From NCBI GenBank assembly GCA_016290775.1, contig JAEEVF010000001.1:186001-250000 (forward strand): a stretch of DNA of 64,000 nucleotides, read 5' to 3'. This document shows, piece by piece, positions 1 to 10,014 of this stretch. The position numbers and the translations under genes were made by a program. Under the pieces are notes generated by a model that searched no databases, had not been told where the DNA came from, and saw nothing but the letters and a program-made list of their open reading frames with translations. The stretch's first letter is position 1; the number at the start of each line of letters is the position of its first letter. This DNA is from Acetatifactor sp. (lineage in GTDB: Bacteria > Bacillota > Clostridia > Lachnospirales > Lachnospiraceae).

Positions 1-1
1 T

Positions 2-403
2 GGCTGGTATGAGGTGCGCGCCAGCGTCAAAAACACTTACAAGAGTCTTTTGATGCTGATCACGGGAAAGCTGACGAGGAAGGATGTGGCAGGGCCTGTT
101 GGCATGGCGCACATGGTAGGTGAGATCTACGAGGAGACCAAGGAGGATTGGCGCGACGTATTCGTGAATATGTTAAATCTCACCATGTTGATCTCCGTGA
201 GCCTTGGCATCATGAATATATTACCGCTTCCGGCGCTGGACGGAGGAAGGCTTGTCTTTTTGATCGTGGAAGTGTTCCGCGGCAAACCCGTGCCGCCGGA
301 AAAGGAAGGGCTGGTACACTTTGTAGGCCTCGTGTTTTTCATGATCTTGATGGTGGTGGTGCTCTTTAACGACGTCTCCAACATCCTGCACATTGGGTCT
401 TGA
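2..403 (+). CDS. rseP: RIP/site-2 zinc metalloprotease RseP, C-terminal part (5' end outside window)
   Basis: GPVGMAHMVGE...NILPLPALDGGRLVFLIVE is the C-terminal PDZ/TM and LDGG motif of RseP/S2P; frame is open to the window edge. Confidence 0.85.
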   Translation, partial: GWYEVRASVKNTYKSLLMLITGKLTRKDVAGPVGMAHMVGEIYEETKEDWRDVFVNMLNLTMLISVSLGIMNILPLPALDGGRLVFLIVEVFRGKPVPPEKEGLVHFVGLVFFMILMVVVLFNDVSNILHIGS

Positions 404-429
404 TTTTTCAAGCAACAAGCCCTATACTG
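400..429 (+). promoter_or_regulatory. Putative sigma-A promoter for fsa (TTGATT-N18-TATACT)
   Basis: -35 at 400-405, -10 at 424-429. Confidence 0.5.
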
Positions 430-442
430 ATAGAAGTGAAAC

Positions 443-481
443 GTCTACCGGCGCTAAGGAAACTTAGGTGCGGGGAGACGC
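443..481 (+). other. Structured leader element upstream of fsa (CGTCT/AGACG stem enclosing CTAAG-GAAA-CTTAG hairpin)
   Basis: Nested complementarity visible in the sequence. Confidence 0.4.
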
Positions 482-518
482 TCAATAACAAAATCAAAGA
501 GTAAAAGGAGAAACCGGC

Positions 519-1172
519 ATGAAATTTTTCGTTGATACCGCGAAGGTAGAGGACATTAAGAAGGCAAATGACATGGGCGTGATCTGTGGCGTAACCACGA
601 ACCCTTCCCTGATCGCTAAGGAAGGCAGAGATTTCGTAGAAGTGATCAAAGAGATCGCTTCCATCGTAGACGGACCCATCAGTGGCGAAGTAAAGGCTAC
701 GACCGTTGATGCTGAAGGCATGATCAAGGAAGGCCGCGAGATCGCAGCGATCCATCCCAACATGGTTGTTAAGATCCCTATGACCGTTGAAGGCCTGAAG
801 GCTTGTAAGGCACTGACCGCAGAAGGCATTAAGACCAACGTAACCCTGATCTTCTCCGCAAACCAGGCACTTCTGGCTGCAAGAGCAGGCGCTACCTATG
901 TATCTCCTTTCCTTGGCCGTCTGGATGACATCAGCACCAGAGGCGTAGATCTGATCCGTGAGATCGCTGACATCTTTGCAGTGGCAGGCATCAAGACCGA
1001 GATCATTGCAGCAAGCGTTCGCAATCCCATCCACGTTACCGATTGTGCACTGGCTGGCGCTGACATCGCAACCGTTCCTTACTCCGTGATCGAGCAGATG
1101 ACCAAGCATCCTCTTACGGACGCAGGCATCCTGAAGTTCCAGGCAGATTACAAGGCTGTTTTCGGTGAATAA
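519..1172 (+). CDS. fsa: Fructose-6-phosphate aldolase / small transaldolase family
   Basis: 217 aa; [31 protein letters not shown]...KIPMT motifs of the small transaldolase/FSA family; RBS aaaggag. Confidence 0.9.
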   Translation: MKFFVDTAKVEDIKKANDMGVICGVTTNPSLIAKEGRDFVEVIKEIASIVDGPISGEVKATTVDAEGMIKEGREIAAIHPNMVVKIPMTVEGLKACKALTAEGIKTNVTLIFSANQALLAARAGATYVSPFLGRLDDISTRGVDLIREIADIFAVAGIKTEIIAASVRNPIHVTDCALAGADIATVPYSVIEQMTKHPLTDAGILKFQADYKAVFGE

Positions 1173-1186
1173 GTAGAAAGCGACAA

Positions 1187-1218
1187 AGGCCTTCGGCAGT
1201 ATGCCGAAGGTCTTTTTT
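1187..1218 (+). terminator. Rho-independent terminator after fsa
   Basis: ccttcggca-gta-tgccgaagg followed by tctttttt. Confidence 0.85.
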
Positions 1219-1251
1219 AGGAAAAGACGACATAAAGATCAGGTGGACAAT

Positions 1252-2349
1252 ATGAAAATTTTTCTCAAAAAACAAGTTCTGACAATTCTTCTTTGCGCCA
1301 TCCTTGCGATCACGCTGGCATCCTGCGAGAAAAAGCAGGAGGGGCAAAAGGACGCAACTTCCAGTCAAAGCGTGGAAGAGAGTAAGGAGACCGCGAGCAC
1401 CGCAGAAAGCACTTCTTCCGAACAGGCATCCATACAGACTCCTGAGCCGGAAGAACCCATAACGCTTCGGGTCGGCGCATTAAAGGGACCGACCACCATG
1501 GGCCTTTTGTTCCTGATGGACAAGCAAAAGAACGGAAATGCCTGGAATGATTATGAATTCCAGATGGCGACGGGCGCAGATGAGCTGTTGCCTCTCATGG
1601 TTTCAGGAAAGCTCGACATTGCGCTGGTGCCGGCCAACTTGGCAGCCATTCTGTACCAGAAGACGGAGGGCGGCATTGCCGTGATCGACATCAACACCCT
1701 CGGCGTACTCTATCTTGTGAGCAGTGACGATTCCATCCAAAAGATCGAGGACCTGCGCGGCAGGACGGTCTATCTGACCGGAAAGGGCACGACGCCGGAT
1801 TATGTGCTGCAGTACCTTTTGAAGGGCGCGGGACTTTCCACGGATGACGTGACGCTGGAATATAAATCCGAAGCAACGGAAGTGGCAGCAGTCCTTTCGC
1901 AGAAAAAGGAGGCCATTGGCTTTTTGCCGCAGCCCTTTGTGACGGCGGCCTGCATGCAAAATGAAAGCTTAAAGATCGTTCTTTCGGCAAACTTGCTTTG
2001 GAAAGAAATGAATGGAGACGACAAGGCACTTGTAACGGGCGTTACCGTGGTCCGCAAGGAAATCTTGGAGAAGTATCCTAAGGCGATCGAAACCTTCCTT
2101 GATGAGCATGTGGCTTCCACGCTGGCAATCAATGAAGACTGGACCAAAGGCGCGAAGCTGGCCGTGGAAGCTGGCATCGTCGCAAAGGAACCCATTGCGG
2201 AAAATGCCATTCCGTACTGTAACATCGCCTGCATTCATGGAGATGTCATGAAGGAGTGGCTCAGCTCGTACCTTCAGGTTCTTTACGATTTTGACAAGAC
2301 CGCCGTTGGCGGGAAGCTGCCGGAGGATGATTTCTACTACGTGCAATAA
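1252..2349 (+). CDS. ABC transporter substrate-binding lipoprotein (NitT/TauT/THI5-like)
   Basis: Lipobox ITLASC; SsuA/THI5-like fold signatures (RVGALKGPTTMGLL, GKLDIALVPANLA, GRTVYLTGKGTTPDYVLQYLL). Confidence 0.8.
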   Translation: MKIFLKKQVLTILLCAILAITLASCEKKQEGQKDATSSQSVEESKETASTAESTSSEQASIQTPEPEEPITLRVGALKGPTTMGLLFLMDKQKNGNAWNDYEFQMATGADELLPLMVSGKLDIALVPANLAAILYQKTEGGIAVIDINTLGVLYLVSSDDSIQKIEDLRGRTVYLTGKGTTPDYVLQYLLKGAGLSTDDVTLEYKSEATEVAAVLSQKKEAIGFLPQPFVTAACMQNESLKIVLSANLLWKEMNGDDKALVTGVTVVRKEILEKYPKAIETFLDEHVASTLAINEDWTKGAKLAVEAGIVAKEPIAENAIPYCNIACIHGDVMKEWLSSYLQVLYDFDKTAVGGKLPEDDFYYVQ

Positions 2350-2421
2350 GCTGGCATGATGCGTGCCGTGCTTGCATGAGCACGCACCAGGCGTAACAAT
2401 TTCAAACGACAGGAGGAAGCC

Positions 2422-3771
2422 ATGAAAGGCAAGGCGCGTTTTCAAAAGATCATACGTAAAACAGCCATTGTCCTTTTGTGGCTTTTTATTTGGCAAGGGG
2501 CGGGACTTCTGATCCGCAATCCCTTCTTATTTGCGACGCCGCTTCAGACGGCGAAGGCGCTTTTGCAAAACTTAGCGAACGATGATTTTTGGCGCACGGT
2601 CCTGATGACACTGTGTCGTATTGGCGCAGGTTTTTTCCTGGGCGTGATCGCAGGTATTTTGCTGGCAACGCTCAGTAAGGCATTTCCGCTCTTCGCGGAG
2701 ATCATTAGCCCCGTCATCTCGCTTGCAAAGACGGTTCCCGTCGTTTGCTTTGTGGTTTTGTTCCTGATCTGGTGGGGCGCCTCTTTTTTGTCCGTTGCCA
2801 TCAGTTTTCTCATGGTGTTTACGGCAGTTTACTTCAGCACGCTGGAGGGCCTTTTGGCCACGGACCGAAGCCTTCTTGAAATGGCGGAGGTCTTTCGGCT
2901 TCCCTTTGGTACAAAGGTGTTCTACCTTTACAGGACGGCGCTGAAGCCATTTTTCCTTGGGAGCCTAAAGACTGCTTTGGGTCTTGCATGGAAATCCGGC
3001 GTGGCCGCGGAGGTGATCGGCGTCCCGGCCCATTCGATCGGCGAAGGACTGTACCTCGCGAAGATATCCCTTGACACGGCAGGAATCTTTGCCTGGACGG
3101 TCGTTACTTGTTTGCTCTCGTTTGGATTTGAAAAGCTGGTGCTTTGGTTGGCAAAGCAACTTTTCGCGATGCAGGTGCCTTGCAAAGCGCCGAAGGAGGT
3201 TCAAGAAAAACTGGGGGAGATCCGACTTACAAACGTTCGGAAATCCTTTGGAGAGCAGAAGGTCCTTTCAAACTATTCCCTGACGCTTGCTCCGGGGGAG
3301 GAGAAGATGCTAAGCTGGCCTTCTGGTGCAGGTAAAACAACGCTTCTTCGGATCCTTTCCGGCCTGGAAAAGGCAGATGCAGGGGAAGTGACAGGCGCTG
3401 GAGTGGAAGCAGGGATCGGCATGCTCTTTCAGGAGGACAGGCTTCTTTTGGAGCAAAGCGCCCTTTGGAACGTTTACGTCGTGACTGGTTCCATGGAAAA
3501 GGCAAGGGATGCGCTAAAGCCGCTTTTGGAAGAGTCGCTTTGGGAGAAGCCTTGCAAGAGCCTTTCCGGCGGAGAACGGCGCCGCGTTGCGCTCGCCCGG
3601 GCCTTGGCGGCCGGCGGGAATCTTCTTCTTTTGGATGAGCCGTTTGCGGGGCTGGATGAAGAGAGGATCCTGATCTGCAGCGAGGAGATCAAAAAAAGCA
3701 AGAAACATCGGACAATTCTCATCGCAAGCCACGTAAAAAATGATTGTGTTTTTGAAGGAACTATGCTATAA
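2422..3771 (+). CDS. Fused ABC transporter permease + ATP-binding protein (NitT/TauT-like)
   Basis: Single 449-aa ORF: N-terminal SsuC-like permease (EAA-like loop) followed by an ATPase domain (WPSGAGKTT, LSGGERRRVALARAL, LLLLDEPFAGLD, ASH). Confidence 0.8.
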   Translation: MKGKARFQKIIRKTAIVLLWLFIWQGAGLLIRNPFLFATPLQTAKALLQNLANDDFWRTVLMTLCRIGAGFFLGVIAGILLATLSKAFPLFAEIISPVISLAKTVPVVCFVVLFLIWWGASFLSVAISFLMVFTAVYFSTLEGLLATDRSLLEMAEVFRLPFGTKVFYLYRTALKPFFLGSLKTALGLAWKSGVAAEVIGVPAHSIGEGLYLAKISLDTAGIFAWTVVTCLLSFGFEKLVLWLAKQLFAMQVPCKAPKEVQEKLGEIRLTNVRKSFGEQKVLSNYSLTLAPGEEKMLSWPSGAGKTTLLRILSGLEKADAGEVTGAGVEAGIGMLFQEDRLLLEQSALWNVYVVTGSMEKARDALKPLLEESLWEKPCKSLSGGERRRVALARALAAGGNLLLLDEPFAGLDEERILICSEEIKKSKKHRTILIASHVKNDCVFEGTML

Positions 3772-3866
3772 TTCTAAACTGACTGTAATCGTAACCAATT
3801 TTGGGCCGCAAAGACAAAACGAGCGGCGAAAATGGAGGTACGGTAGTTTAAGGAGGAGAACTAAGA

Positions 3867-5153
3867 ATGAGTTTGCAGGTAGAAAAATTAGACCACAACA
3901 TGGCAAAGCTGACGATCGAAGTTGGCGCTGAGGAGCTGGAGGAGGCACTTCAGAAGGCATATCTGAAGAACAAGAACAAGATCAACGTTCCCGGCTTCCG
4001 CAAGGGCAAGGTGCCCCGCAAGATGATCGAGAAGATGTACGGCGAAGCCGTTTTCTATGAGGATGCAGCAAATGAGCTGATCCCGGATGCTTATGACAAG
4101 GCACTCGAGGAGTGCACCGAGGAGATCGTATCCTCTCCGAAGATCGAAGTAACGAGCATCGAGGCAGGCAAGGGCATGACCTTTACCGCTGAGGTTGCAT
4201 TAAAGCCTGAAGTTACCCTTGGCGACTACAAGGGCGTGACCGTTGAGAAGGCTGATCTTACCGTTACCGACGACGAGATCAACGCGGCGATCGATAAGGA
4301 AAGAGAGAGCAACGCAAGAGCCATCGTGATCACGGATCGTCCCGTAAAGGCCGGTGATGAGACCGTTATCGATTTCGAAGGCTTTGTTGACGGTGTTGCA
4401 TTTGACGGCGGCAAGGGCGAGAATTACCCTCTGACCATTGGTTCCGGCGCATTCATCCCTGGCTTTGAAGAGGGACTCATCGGCGCAAGCCTGAACGAGG
4501 AAGTGGACGTGAACGTAACCTTCCCCGAGGATTATCAGGCATCCGAGCTTGCTGGCAAGGCTGCAACTTTTAAGTGCACCGTAAAGGAGATCAAGGAGAA
4601 GGAGCTTCCTGAGCTGGATGATGAATTCGCAGCAGAGGTTTCCGAGTTTGATACCCTTGAGGAGTACAAGGCTGACGTTAAGAAGAACCTTGAAGAGAGA
4701 AAGGCTTCTGAAGCTAAGAGAGCAAAGACGGACGCTGCAATCGACGCTGCGATCGCCAATGCTACCATGGACATCCCTGAAGCAATGATCCAGACAACTC
4801 AGAGACAGATCCTTGACGAGTATGCACAGAACATGCAGGCACAGGGCCTTAGCCTTGAGCAGTACATGCAGTACACCGGTCTTGACACCGACACTCTGAT
4901 GGAGCAGATCAGACCTCAGGCTGAGAGCCGCATCAAGGGCCGCCTGGTTCTTGAGGCTGTTGCAAAGGCTGAGAAGATCGAAGCTTCCGAGGAAGATTTC
5001 GAAGCAGAAGTAAAGACCATGGCAGACGCATACAACATGGAGGCTGACAAGGTGAAGGAGCTTCTCGGCGAGAAGGGCAAGAAGTCCCTGCTCGAGGACA
5101 TCTGCATCAAGAAGGCACAGGAGCTCATCGTGGAGAACACGAAAGAGGCCTAA
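3867..5153 (+). CDS. tig: Trigger factor
   Basis: 428 aa; GFRKGKVPRKMIEKMYG, FKBP-like VDGVAFDGGKGENYPLTIGSGAFIPGFEEGL. Confidence 0.95.
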   Translation: MSLQVEKLDHNMAKLTIEVGAEELEEALQKAYLKNKNKINVPGFRKGKVPRKMIEKMYGEAVFYEDAANELIPDAYDKALEECTEEIVSSPKIEVTSIEAGKGMTFTAEVALKPEVTLGDYKGVTVEKADLTVTDDEINAAIDKERESNARAIVITDRPVKAGDETVIDFEGFVDGVAFDGGKGENYPLTIGSGAFIPGFEEGLIGASLNEEVDVNVTFPEDYQASELAGKAATFKCTVKEIKEKELPELDDEFAAEVSEFDTLEEYKADVKKNLEERKASEAKRAKTDAAIDAAIANATMDIPEAMIQTTQRQILDEYAQNMQAQGLSLEQYMQYTGLDTDTLMEQIRPQAESRIKGRLVLEAVAKAEKIEASEEDFEAEVKTMADAYNMEADKVKELLGEKGKKSLLEDICIKKAQELIVENTKEA

Positions 5154-5192
5154 ACCTTAAGAACTTCAAGCGAAATGAGAATATGAGAAACG

Positions 5193-5228
5193 AAGGGCTG
5201 CGCCGCAAAAATGGCGAAGCCCTTTTTC
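5193..5228 (+). terminator. Rho-independent terminator after tig
   Basis: agggctgcgcc-N8-ggcgaagcccttttt. Confidence 0.75.
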
Positions 5229-5346
5229 TTCCTTAAAGTTTTCTAAAAATTCACGCATTATCATTGAAAAAAAGGTGATTTTGGGATATGCTAAATAAGA
5301 CGCATCGTGTCAAGAAGAATATTATTGCGAAAGGCAGGATCAGTAA

Positions 5347-5937
5347 ATGAGTTTAATTCCTTATGTCATTGAGCAGACCAGTAAGGGAGAGAGGTCATAT
5401 GACATCTACTCCAGACTTTTGAAGGATAGGATCATTTTCCTCGGAGAGGAGGTCAATGACGTTTCGGCGAGCATCGTCGTTGCGCAGCTTCTTTTCCTTG
5501 AGGCAGAGGATCCCGATAAAGACATCCATCTGTACATCAACAGCCCCGGCGGCAGCATTTCCGCAGGCATGGCCATTTACGACACCATGCAGTACGTGAA
5601 ATGTGACGTTTCCACCGTTTGCATCGGCATGGCCGCAAGCATGGGCGCATTTCTTCTCGCAAGTGGCGCAAAGGGCAAGCGTTTTGCGCTTCCCAATGCC
5701 GAGATCATGATCCATCAGCCTCTTGGCGGAACCCAGGGCCAGGCGACGGAGATCGAGATCGCCGCAAAGCACATCTTGAAGACGAAAGAGAAAATGAATC
5801 GCATGCTCGCTGAGATGACGGGCCAGAGCTACGAGACCATCTGCGCGGACACCGACAGAGACAACTGGAAGAGCGCACAGGAAGCAATGGAGTACGGCCT
5901 TGTGGATAAGGTGATCGCTTCTCACGACAACGCATGA
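5347..5937 (+). CDS. clpP: ATP-dependent Clp protease proteolytic subunit
   Basis: [33 protein letters not shown]; catalytic GMAASMGA and MIHQPLGG. Confidence 0.97.
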   Translation: MSLIPYVIEQTSKGERSYDIYSRLLKDRIIFLGEEVNDVSASIVVAQLLFLEAEDPDKDIHLYINSPGGSISAGMAIYDTMQYVKCDVSTVCIGMAASMGAFLLASGAKGKRFALPNAEIMIHQPLGGTQGQATEIEIAAKHILKTKEKMNRMLAEMTGQSYETICADTDRDNWKSAQEAMEYGLVDKVIASHDNA

Positions 5938-5952
5938 TAAGGAGCTAAGTAA

Positions 5953-7215
5953 ATGGCAGGAAAGTTTAACGATGATAACGTCAAGTGTTCCTTTTGCGGC
6001 AAGCATCAGGGACAGGTCCGCAAACTGATCGCAGGACCTACGGGCGTATATATCTGCGACGAATGCGTCGAGATCTGCGAGGACATCATCGCGGAGGAAC
6101 TCGAGGATGAGGATCAGCAGGAAGAAAGCCCCATTGACATTAATCTTCTGAAACCAAAGGAGATCAAGCACTTTCTCGATGATTACGTGATCGGGCAGGA
6201 GGAAGCTAAAAAGGTTTTGTCCGTGGCGGTCTACAATCATTACAAGAGAGTGACGGCACCCAAATCCGTGGGTGACGTGGAGCTCCAGAAAAGTAACATC
6301 ATCATGATCGGGCCCACGGGTTCCGGTAAGACCTATCTGGCACAGACGCTTGCGAAGATCATTGGCGTTCCGTTTGCGATTGCAGACGCCACGACGCTGA
6401 CCGAGGCAGGCTACGTGGGTGAGGACGTGGAGAATATCCTCTTAAAGCTCATCCAGGCGGCAGACTATGACGTAGAGCGTGCGCAGTATGGCATTGTCTA
6501 TATCGACGAGATTGACAAGATCACAAAAAAGAGCGAGAACGTGTCCATCACGCGTGACGTCTCCGGTGAGGGCGTGCAGCAGGCACTCCTGAAGATCATC
6601 GAGGGAACCGTTGCGAGCGTGCCTCCCCAGGGCGGAAGAAAGCACCCGCATCAGGAACTCATCCAGATCGACACCACCAACATCCTGTTTATCTGCGGCG
6701 GTGCGTTTGACGGACTGGAAAAGATCGTGGAGGCAAGACTGGACCGCAAGGCCATCGGCTTTAACACCGAGGTTTCGGTCAAGTCCAATAAGGAGATCAG
6801 CGATCTGCTCGCCGAGGTTGTGCCTCAGGATCTGACCAAGTTTGGCCTGATCCCTGAATTCGTTGGACGCGTGCCCATCAATGTTTCGCTCCGCGGTCTT
6901 GACAAGGAAGCACTGATCCGCATCCTGAAGGAGCCGAAGAATGCTTTGATCAAGCAGTATCAGAAGCTCTTTGAGATGGATGAGGTGAAGCTTTCCTTTG
7001 ACGATGACGCGGTGGAGCTGATCGCGCAGAAGGCCTTTGACAGAAAGACCGGCGCGAGAGGACTGCGCTCCATTCTTGAGAACGTGATGATGGATACGAT
7101 GTATGAGATCCCTTCGGATGATACGATCGGTCATTGCGTGATCACGAAGGATGCAGTCGAAGGGACCCAGCCGCCTACCGTTTTCCGCAGGGAAAAGAAG
7201 GCTGCCGGGATTTAA
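5953..7215 (+). CDS. clpX: ATP-dependent Clp protease ATP-binding subunit ClpX
   Basis: Zinc-binding [24 protein letters not shown]; Walker A GPTGSGKT. Confidence 0.97.
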   Translation: MAGKFNDDNVKCSFCGKHQGQVRKLIAGPTGVYICDECVEICEDIIAEELEDEDQQEESPIDINLLKPKEIKHFLDDYVIGQEEAKKVLSVAVYNHYKRVTAPKSVGDVELQKSNIIMIGPTGSGKTYLAQTLAKIIGVPFAIADATTLTEAGYVGEDVENILLKLIQAADYDVERAQYGIVYIDEIDKITKKSENVSITRDVSGEGVQQALLKIIEGTVASVPPQGGRKHPHQELIQIDTTNILFICGGAFDGLEKIVEARLDRKAIGFNTEVSVKSNKEISDLLAEVVPQDLTKFGLIPEFVGRVPINVSLRGLDKEALIRILKEPKNALIKQYQKLFEMDEVKLSFDDDAVELIAQKAFDRKTGARGLRSILENVMMDTMYEIPSDDTIGHCVITKDAVEGTQPPTVFRREKKAAGI

Positions 7216-7232
7216 GGAAGGAACCATAAGTC

Positions 7233-7829
7233 ATGGTGATCAAGAACGTCGCACTTGAGACGGTCTGCGGCATAACCAGCAAGATCCCCGATAACGCGCT
7301 GCCGGAGGTAGCCTTTGCGGGGAAGAGCAACGTGGGAAAGAGTTCGCTCATCAATGCGCTGATGAACCGTAAGAACCTTGCGAGGACCAGTTCGCAGCCT
7401 GGCAAGACGCAGACCATCAATTTCTATAATATCAACAACGCCTTATATTTTGTGGATCTTCCAGGCTATGGCTATGCAAAGGTCAGCCTGGAGATCAAGG
7501 CAAAATGGGGCAAGATGATCGAGAATTATCTCAAAAAAAGCAAACAGTTAAAGCTTGTCTTCCTGCTGATCGACATTCGTCATGAACCGTCGGAAAACGA
7601 TCGCGTCATGTACAACTGGGTCAAGGACATGGGCTTTGCCCCGGTGATCATTGCAACGAAGCTCGATAAGATCAACCGCAGCCAGATCCAAAAGCAGGTG
7701 AAGCTGATCCGGGAAGGCTTAAAGGCAAGCAGTGAAACAGTGATCATTCCCTTCTCCGCAGAGACAAAGCAGGGCAGGGACGAGATCTACGCACTCTTAG
7801 ACCAGGTGGATTTGGGAGGTACAACGTGA
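7233..7829 (+). CDS. ysxC: Ribosome biogenesis GTPase YsxC/EngB
   Basis: FAGKSNVGKSSLINALMNRKNLARTSSQPGKTQTINFY. Confidence 0.95.
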   Translation: MVIKNVALETVCGITSKIPDNALPEVAFAGKSNVGKSSLINALMNRKNLARTSSQPGKTQTINFYNINNALYFVDLPGYGYAKVSLEIKAKWGKMIENYLKKSKQLKLVFLLIDIRHEPSENDRVMYNWVKDMGFAPVIIATKLDKINRSQIQKQVKLIREGLKASSETVIIPFSAETKQGRDEIYALLDQVDLGGTT

Positions 7830-9031
7830 AGAAGTATTGCAAAGCCGTCGTGAATATTGTTGTTTTCATCGTGGCGGTGCTTCTTGTCATTTTTTTGCTT
7901 CCAAGGCTCCTGGCCTTTTTTGCGCCCTTTGTGGTAGGCCTTGTGATCGCATGGATGGCGGGTCCCCCCGTAAAATTCTTCGAGGAGAAGATGAAGATCA
8001 AGCGAAGGGCCGGTTCCGCATTTGTGATCATTGCCGTAATTGCCCTGATCGTGCTTGCGATCTATGGACTCGGTTCCATTTTGGTCAAAGAGGGCGTCGG
8101 CTTTGCACAATCCTTCCCGGAAATGTGGGAAGACGTGCAAAAGGATCTCGATGAGATCGCCGAACGCATGAAAAACGTGTATCTCTCCTTGCCGGAAGCC
8201 GTGCGGGACCGCCTCGACGGAAGCCTTACGGCCCTGGAAAACTCCGCGGGCGATTTCCTTGGAAAGATCAGCAATCCGACACTGACGGCGGTCGGGAATT
8301 TCGCAAAATATCTGCCGACGCTCCTGATCGGCGTGATCATGGCCCTTCTTTCGGCATATTTCTTCGTCGCGGATCGCAAGAACGTGAATGAGTGGTGCAC
8401 AAAGCACGTGCCCAAGGTCATTCAGGATCGTTATGAGCTGATCCGCCAAAGCCTGGTGCGCGCCGTGGGCGGCTATGTCAAGGCGCAGCTCAAGATCGAG
8501 ATCTGGGTGTATTTCGTACTTGTGATCGGCCTTTGGATCTTGAAGGTGAGGTATGTTCTTCTGATCGCAGTGGGCATTGCTTTTCTGGATTTCCTTCCCG
8601 TGTTTGGCACCGGAACCGTCATGGTGCCCTGGGCCATCATCAAGATCATGGGCGGAGACCTAAAGATGGGCATTGGCATTCTGATCACCTGGGGCCTTGG
8701 ACAGCTCCTTCGCCAGATCATTCAGCCCAAGATTGTTGGAGATTCCATCGGCCTTTCGCCGTTGCCAACCTTGTTCCTTTTGTACCTGGGCTATCAGTTC
8801 GGCGGCGTCTTTGGCATGATCGTTGCGATCCCCGTAGGTCTCATTTTGTTCTCCCTTTATGAGGGCGGCGTTTTTGACACCACCAAGGATTCCGTAAAGC
8901 TTCTGATCCTTGGGGTCAACCAGTTTAGACGACTTACGCCGGAGGACCTTAAGGAGATCCGGGAAGAGGAGAAAGCAGAGGAAAAGATGCTCGAGGAAGC
9001 CATTTCCGAAGAAAGTGAAAAAAACTCTTAA
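7826..9031 (+). CDS. AI-2E family transporter / YtvI-type membrane protein
   Basis: 401 aa polytopic; FLPVFGTGTVMVPWAI and GIGLSPLPTLFLLYLGYQFGGVFGMIVAIPVG motifs; GTG start overlapping ysxC stop. Confidence 0.85.
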   Translation: MKKYCKAVVNIVVFIVAVLLVIFLLPRLLAFFAPFVVGLVIAWMAGPPVKFFEEKMKIKRRAGSAFVIIAVIALIVLAIYGLGSILVKEGVGFAQSFPEMWEDVQKDLDEIAERMKNVYLSLPEAVRDRLDGSLTALENSAGDFLGKISNPTLTAVGNFAKYLPTLLIGVIMALLSAYFFVADRKNVNEWCTKHVPKVIQDRYELIRQSLVRAVGGYVKAQLKIEIWVYFVLVIGLWILKVRYVLLIAVGIAFLDFLPVFGTGTVMVPWAIIKIMGGDLKMGIGILITWGLGQLLRQIIQPKIVGDSIGLSPLPTLFLLYLGYQFGGVFGMIVAIPVGLILFSLYEGGVFDTTKDSVKLLILGVNQFRRLTPEDLKEIREEEKAEEKMLEEAISEESEKNS

Positions 9032-9066
9032 AAAATCAATAAAATCCATAAATTTACGTAACTTTT

Positions 9067-9105
9067 GCCTTCTAAAAACCGTCTTATGTTTTAGAAGGCA
9101 TTTTT
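9067..9105 (+). terminator. Rho-independent terminator
   Basis: gccttctaaaa-N11-ttttagaaggc + ttttt. Confidence 0.8.
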
Positions 9106-9182
9106 ATGGGCTTTTTTATGGCATTTTGTGGTATATACTTTGGGTTTTTGGGGTTTGGATTCATCGGAAAGGATGGGATGGC

Positions 9183-9881
9183 ATGCAAAAGATCGCGGTT
9201 TATAATAATGCAACGGGGATCGCAGGAAAGCTGGAATTCCTTTGCAGGGGCGAGCAGATCGAAATCGTGGTGGAAAAGACGAAAGAAAAGCTTTTGGAGG
9301 ACGTGGTGCGCAGGAGCGTGTCCATGGTTTTGTTAGACGTATTTATGGAGGCGCAGGGACTTGGCGAGGGACTTCGCCTGATCGCGGAGGTCCGCAAGAC
9401 CTGCAGGATGCCGATCATTGTCGTGTCTGATCAGACAAGCGATACGGCCAAGGTTGCGGCGCTTAGCATTGGCGCGGATGACTTTGTAAATGCCGATGAC
9501 AATCCCCTTGTCACCATGGCGCGGATCAAGTCGCAGCTTCGGCGCTACGTTCAGCTGACCGGAACCCGTCCGAGGCCCGCCGAGAACATGTATCGGATCG
9601 ATGGCCTTGTGATCTATGACGACCAAAGGAAGGTGACGGTGGAAGGAAGGGAAGTGTACCTGACACCGACGGAATATGAAATCCTAAAGCTTCTTGTCAT
9701 GGAGCACGGCAAGGTGTTATCCATTCCGAAGATCTACGAGGACATCTGGCAGATGCGGGCCGTGGACGTGGACAATACGGTCGCGGTTCACGTGCGACAC
9801 ATCCGCGAAAAGATCGAGGACAACCCCCGAAAACCCAAATACCTCAAGGCAATTTGGGGAACAGGCTATATGGTCGGCTAA
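9183..9881 (+). CDS. OmpR/PhoB-family response regulator with atypical receiver domain
   Basis: Winged-helix C-terminus (LTPTEYEILKLLVMEHGKVLS...VDNTVAVHVRHIREKIE..RKPKYLKAIWGTGYMVG); receiver lacks N-terminal acidic pair and conserved Lys. Confidence 0.8.
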   Translation: MQKIAVYNNATGIAGKLEFLCRGEQIEIVVEKTKEKLLEDVVRRSVSMVLLDVFMEAQGLGEGLRLIAEVRKTCRMPIIVVSDQTSDTAKVAALSIGADDFVNADDNPLVTMARIKSQLRRYVQLTGTRPRPAENMYRIDGLVIYDDQRKVTVEGREVYLTPTEYEILKLLVMEHGKVLSIPKIYEDIWQMRAVDVDNTVAVHVRHIREKIEDNPRKPKYLKAIWGTGYMVG

Positions 9882-9914
9882 TTCTAAAAGAAATGTGAAA
9901 TAATGCGAAAATTA

Positions 9915-9943
9915 TTGACGAATAGTCTGAAAAATCATATAAT
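9915..9943 (+). promoter_or_regulatory. Sigma-A-type promoter TTGACG-N17-TATAAT upstream of SPFH gene
   Basis: Direct match, 17-bp spacing. Confidence 0.7.
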
Positions 9944-10014
9944 TAAACTCGTGAGGGGTTTTTGAACAGAAGGCCCCGGAATGATTACCAGAATAAACTT
10001 AGGAGGTAGCAAGA

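Noticed and set aside
427-445. Hammerhead-like CTGATAGAAGTGAAACGTC in the fsa leader
   Set aside because: Lacks the invariant CUGAUGA core and a stem II; coincidence is more likely
3867-7829. tig-clpP-clpX-ysxC cluster as unusual
   Set aside because: Standard conserved gene order in Firmicutes
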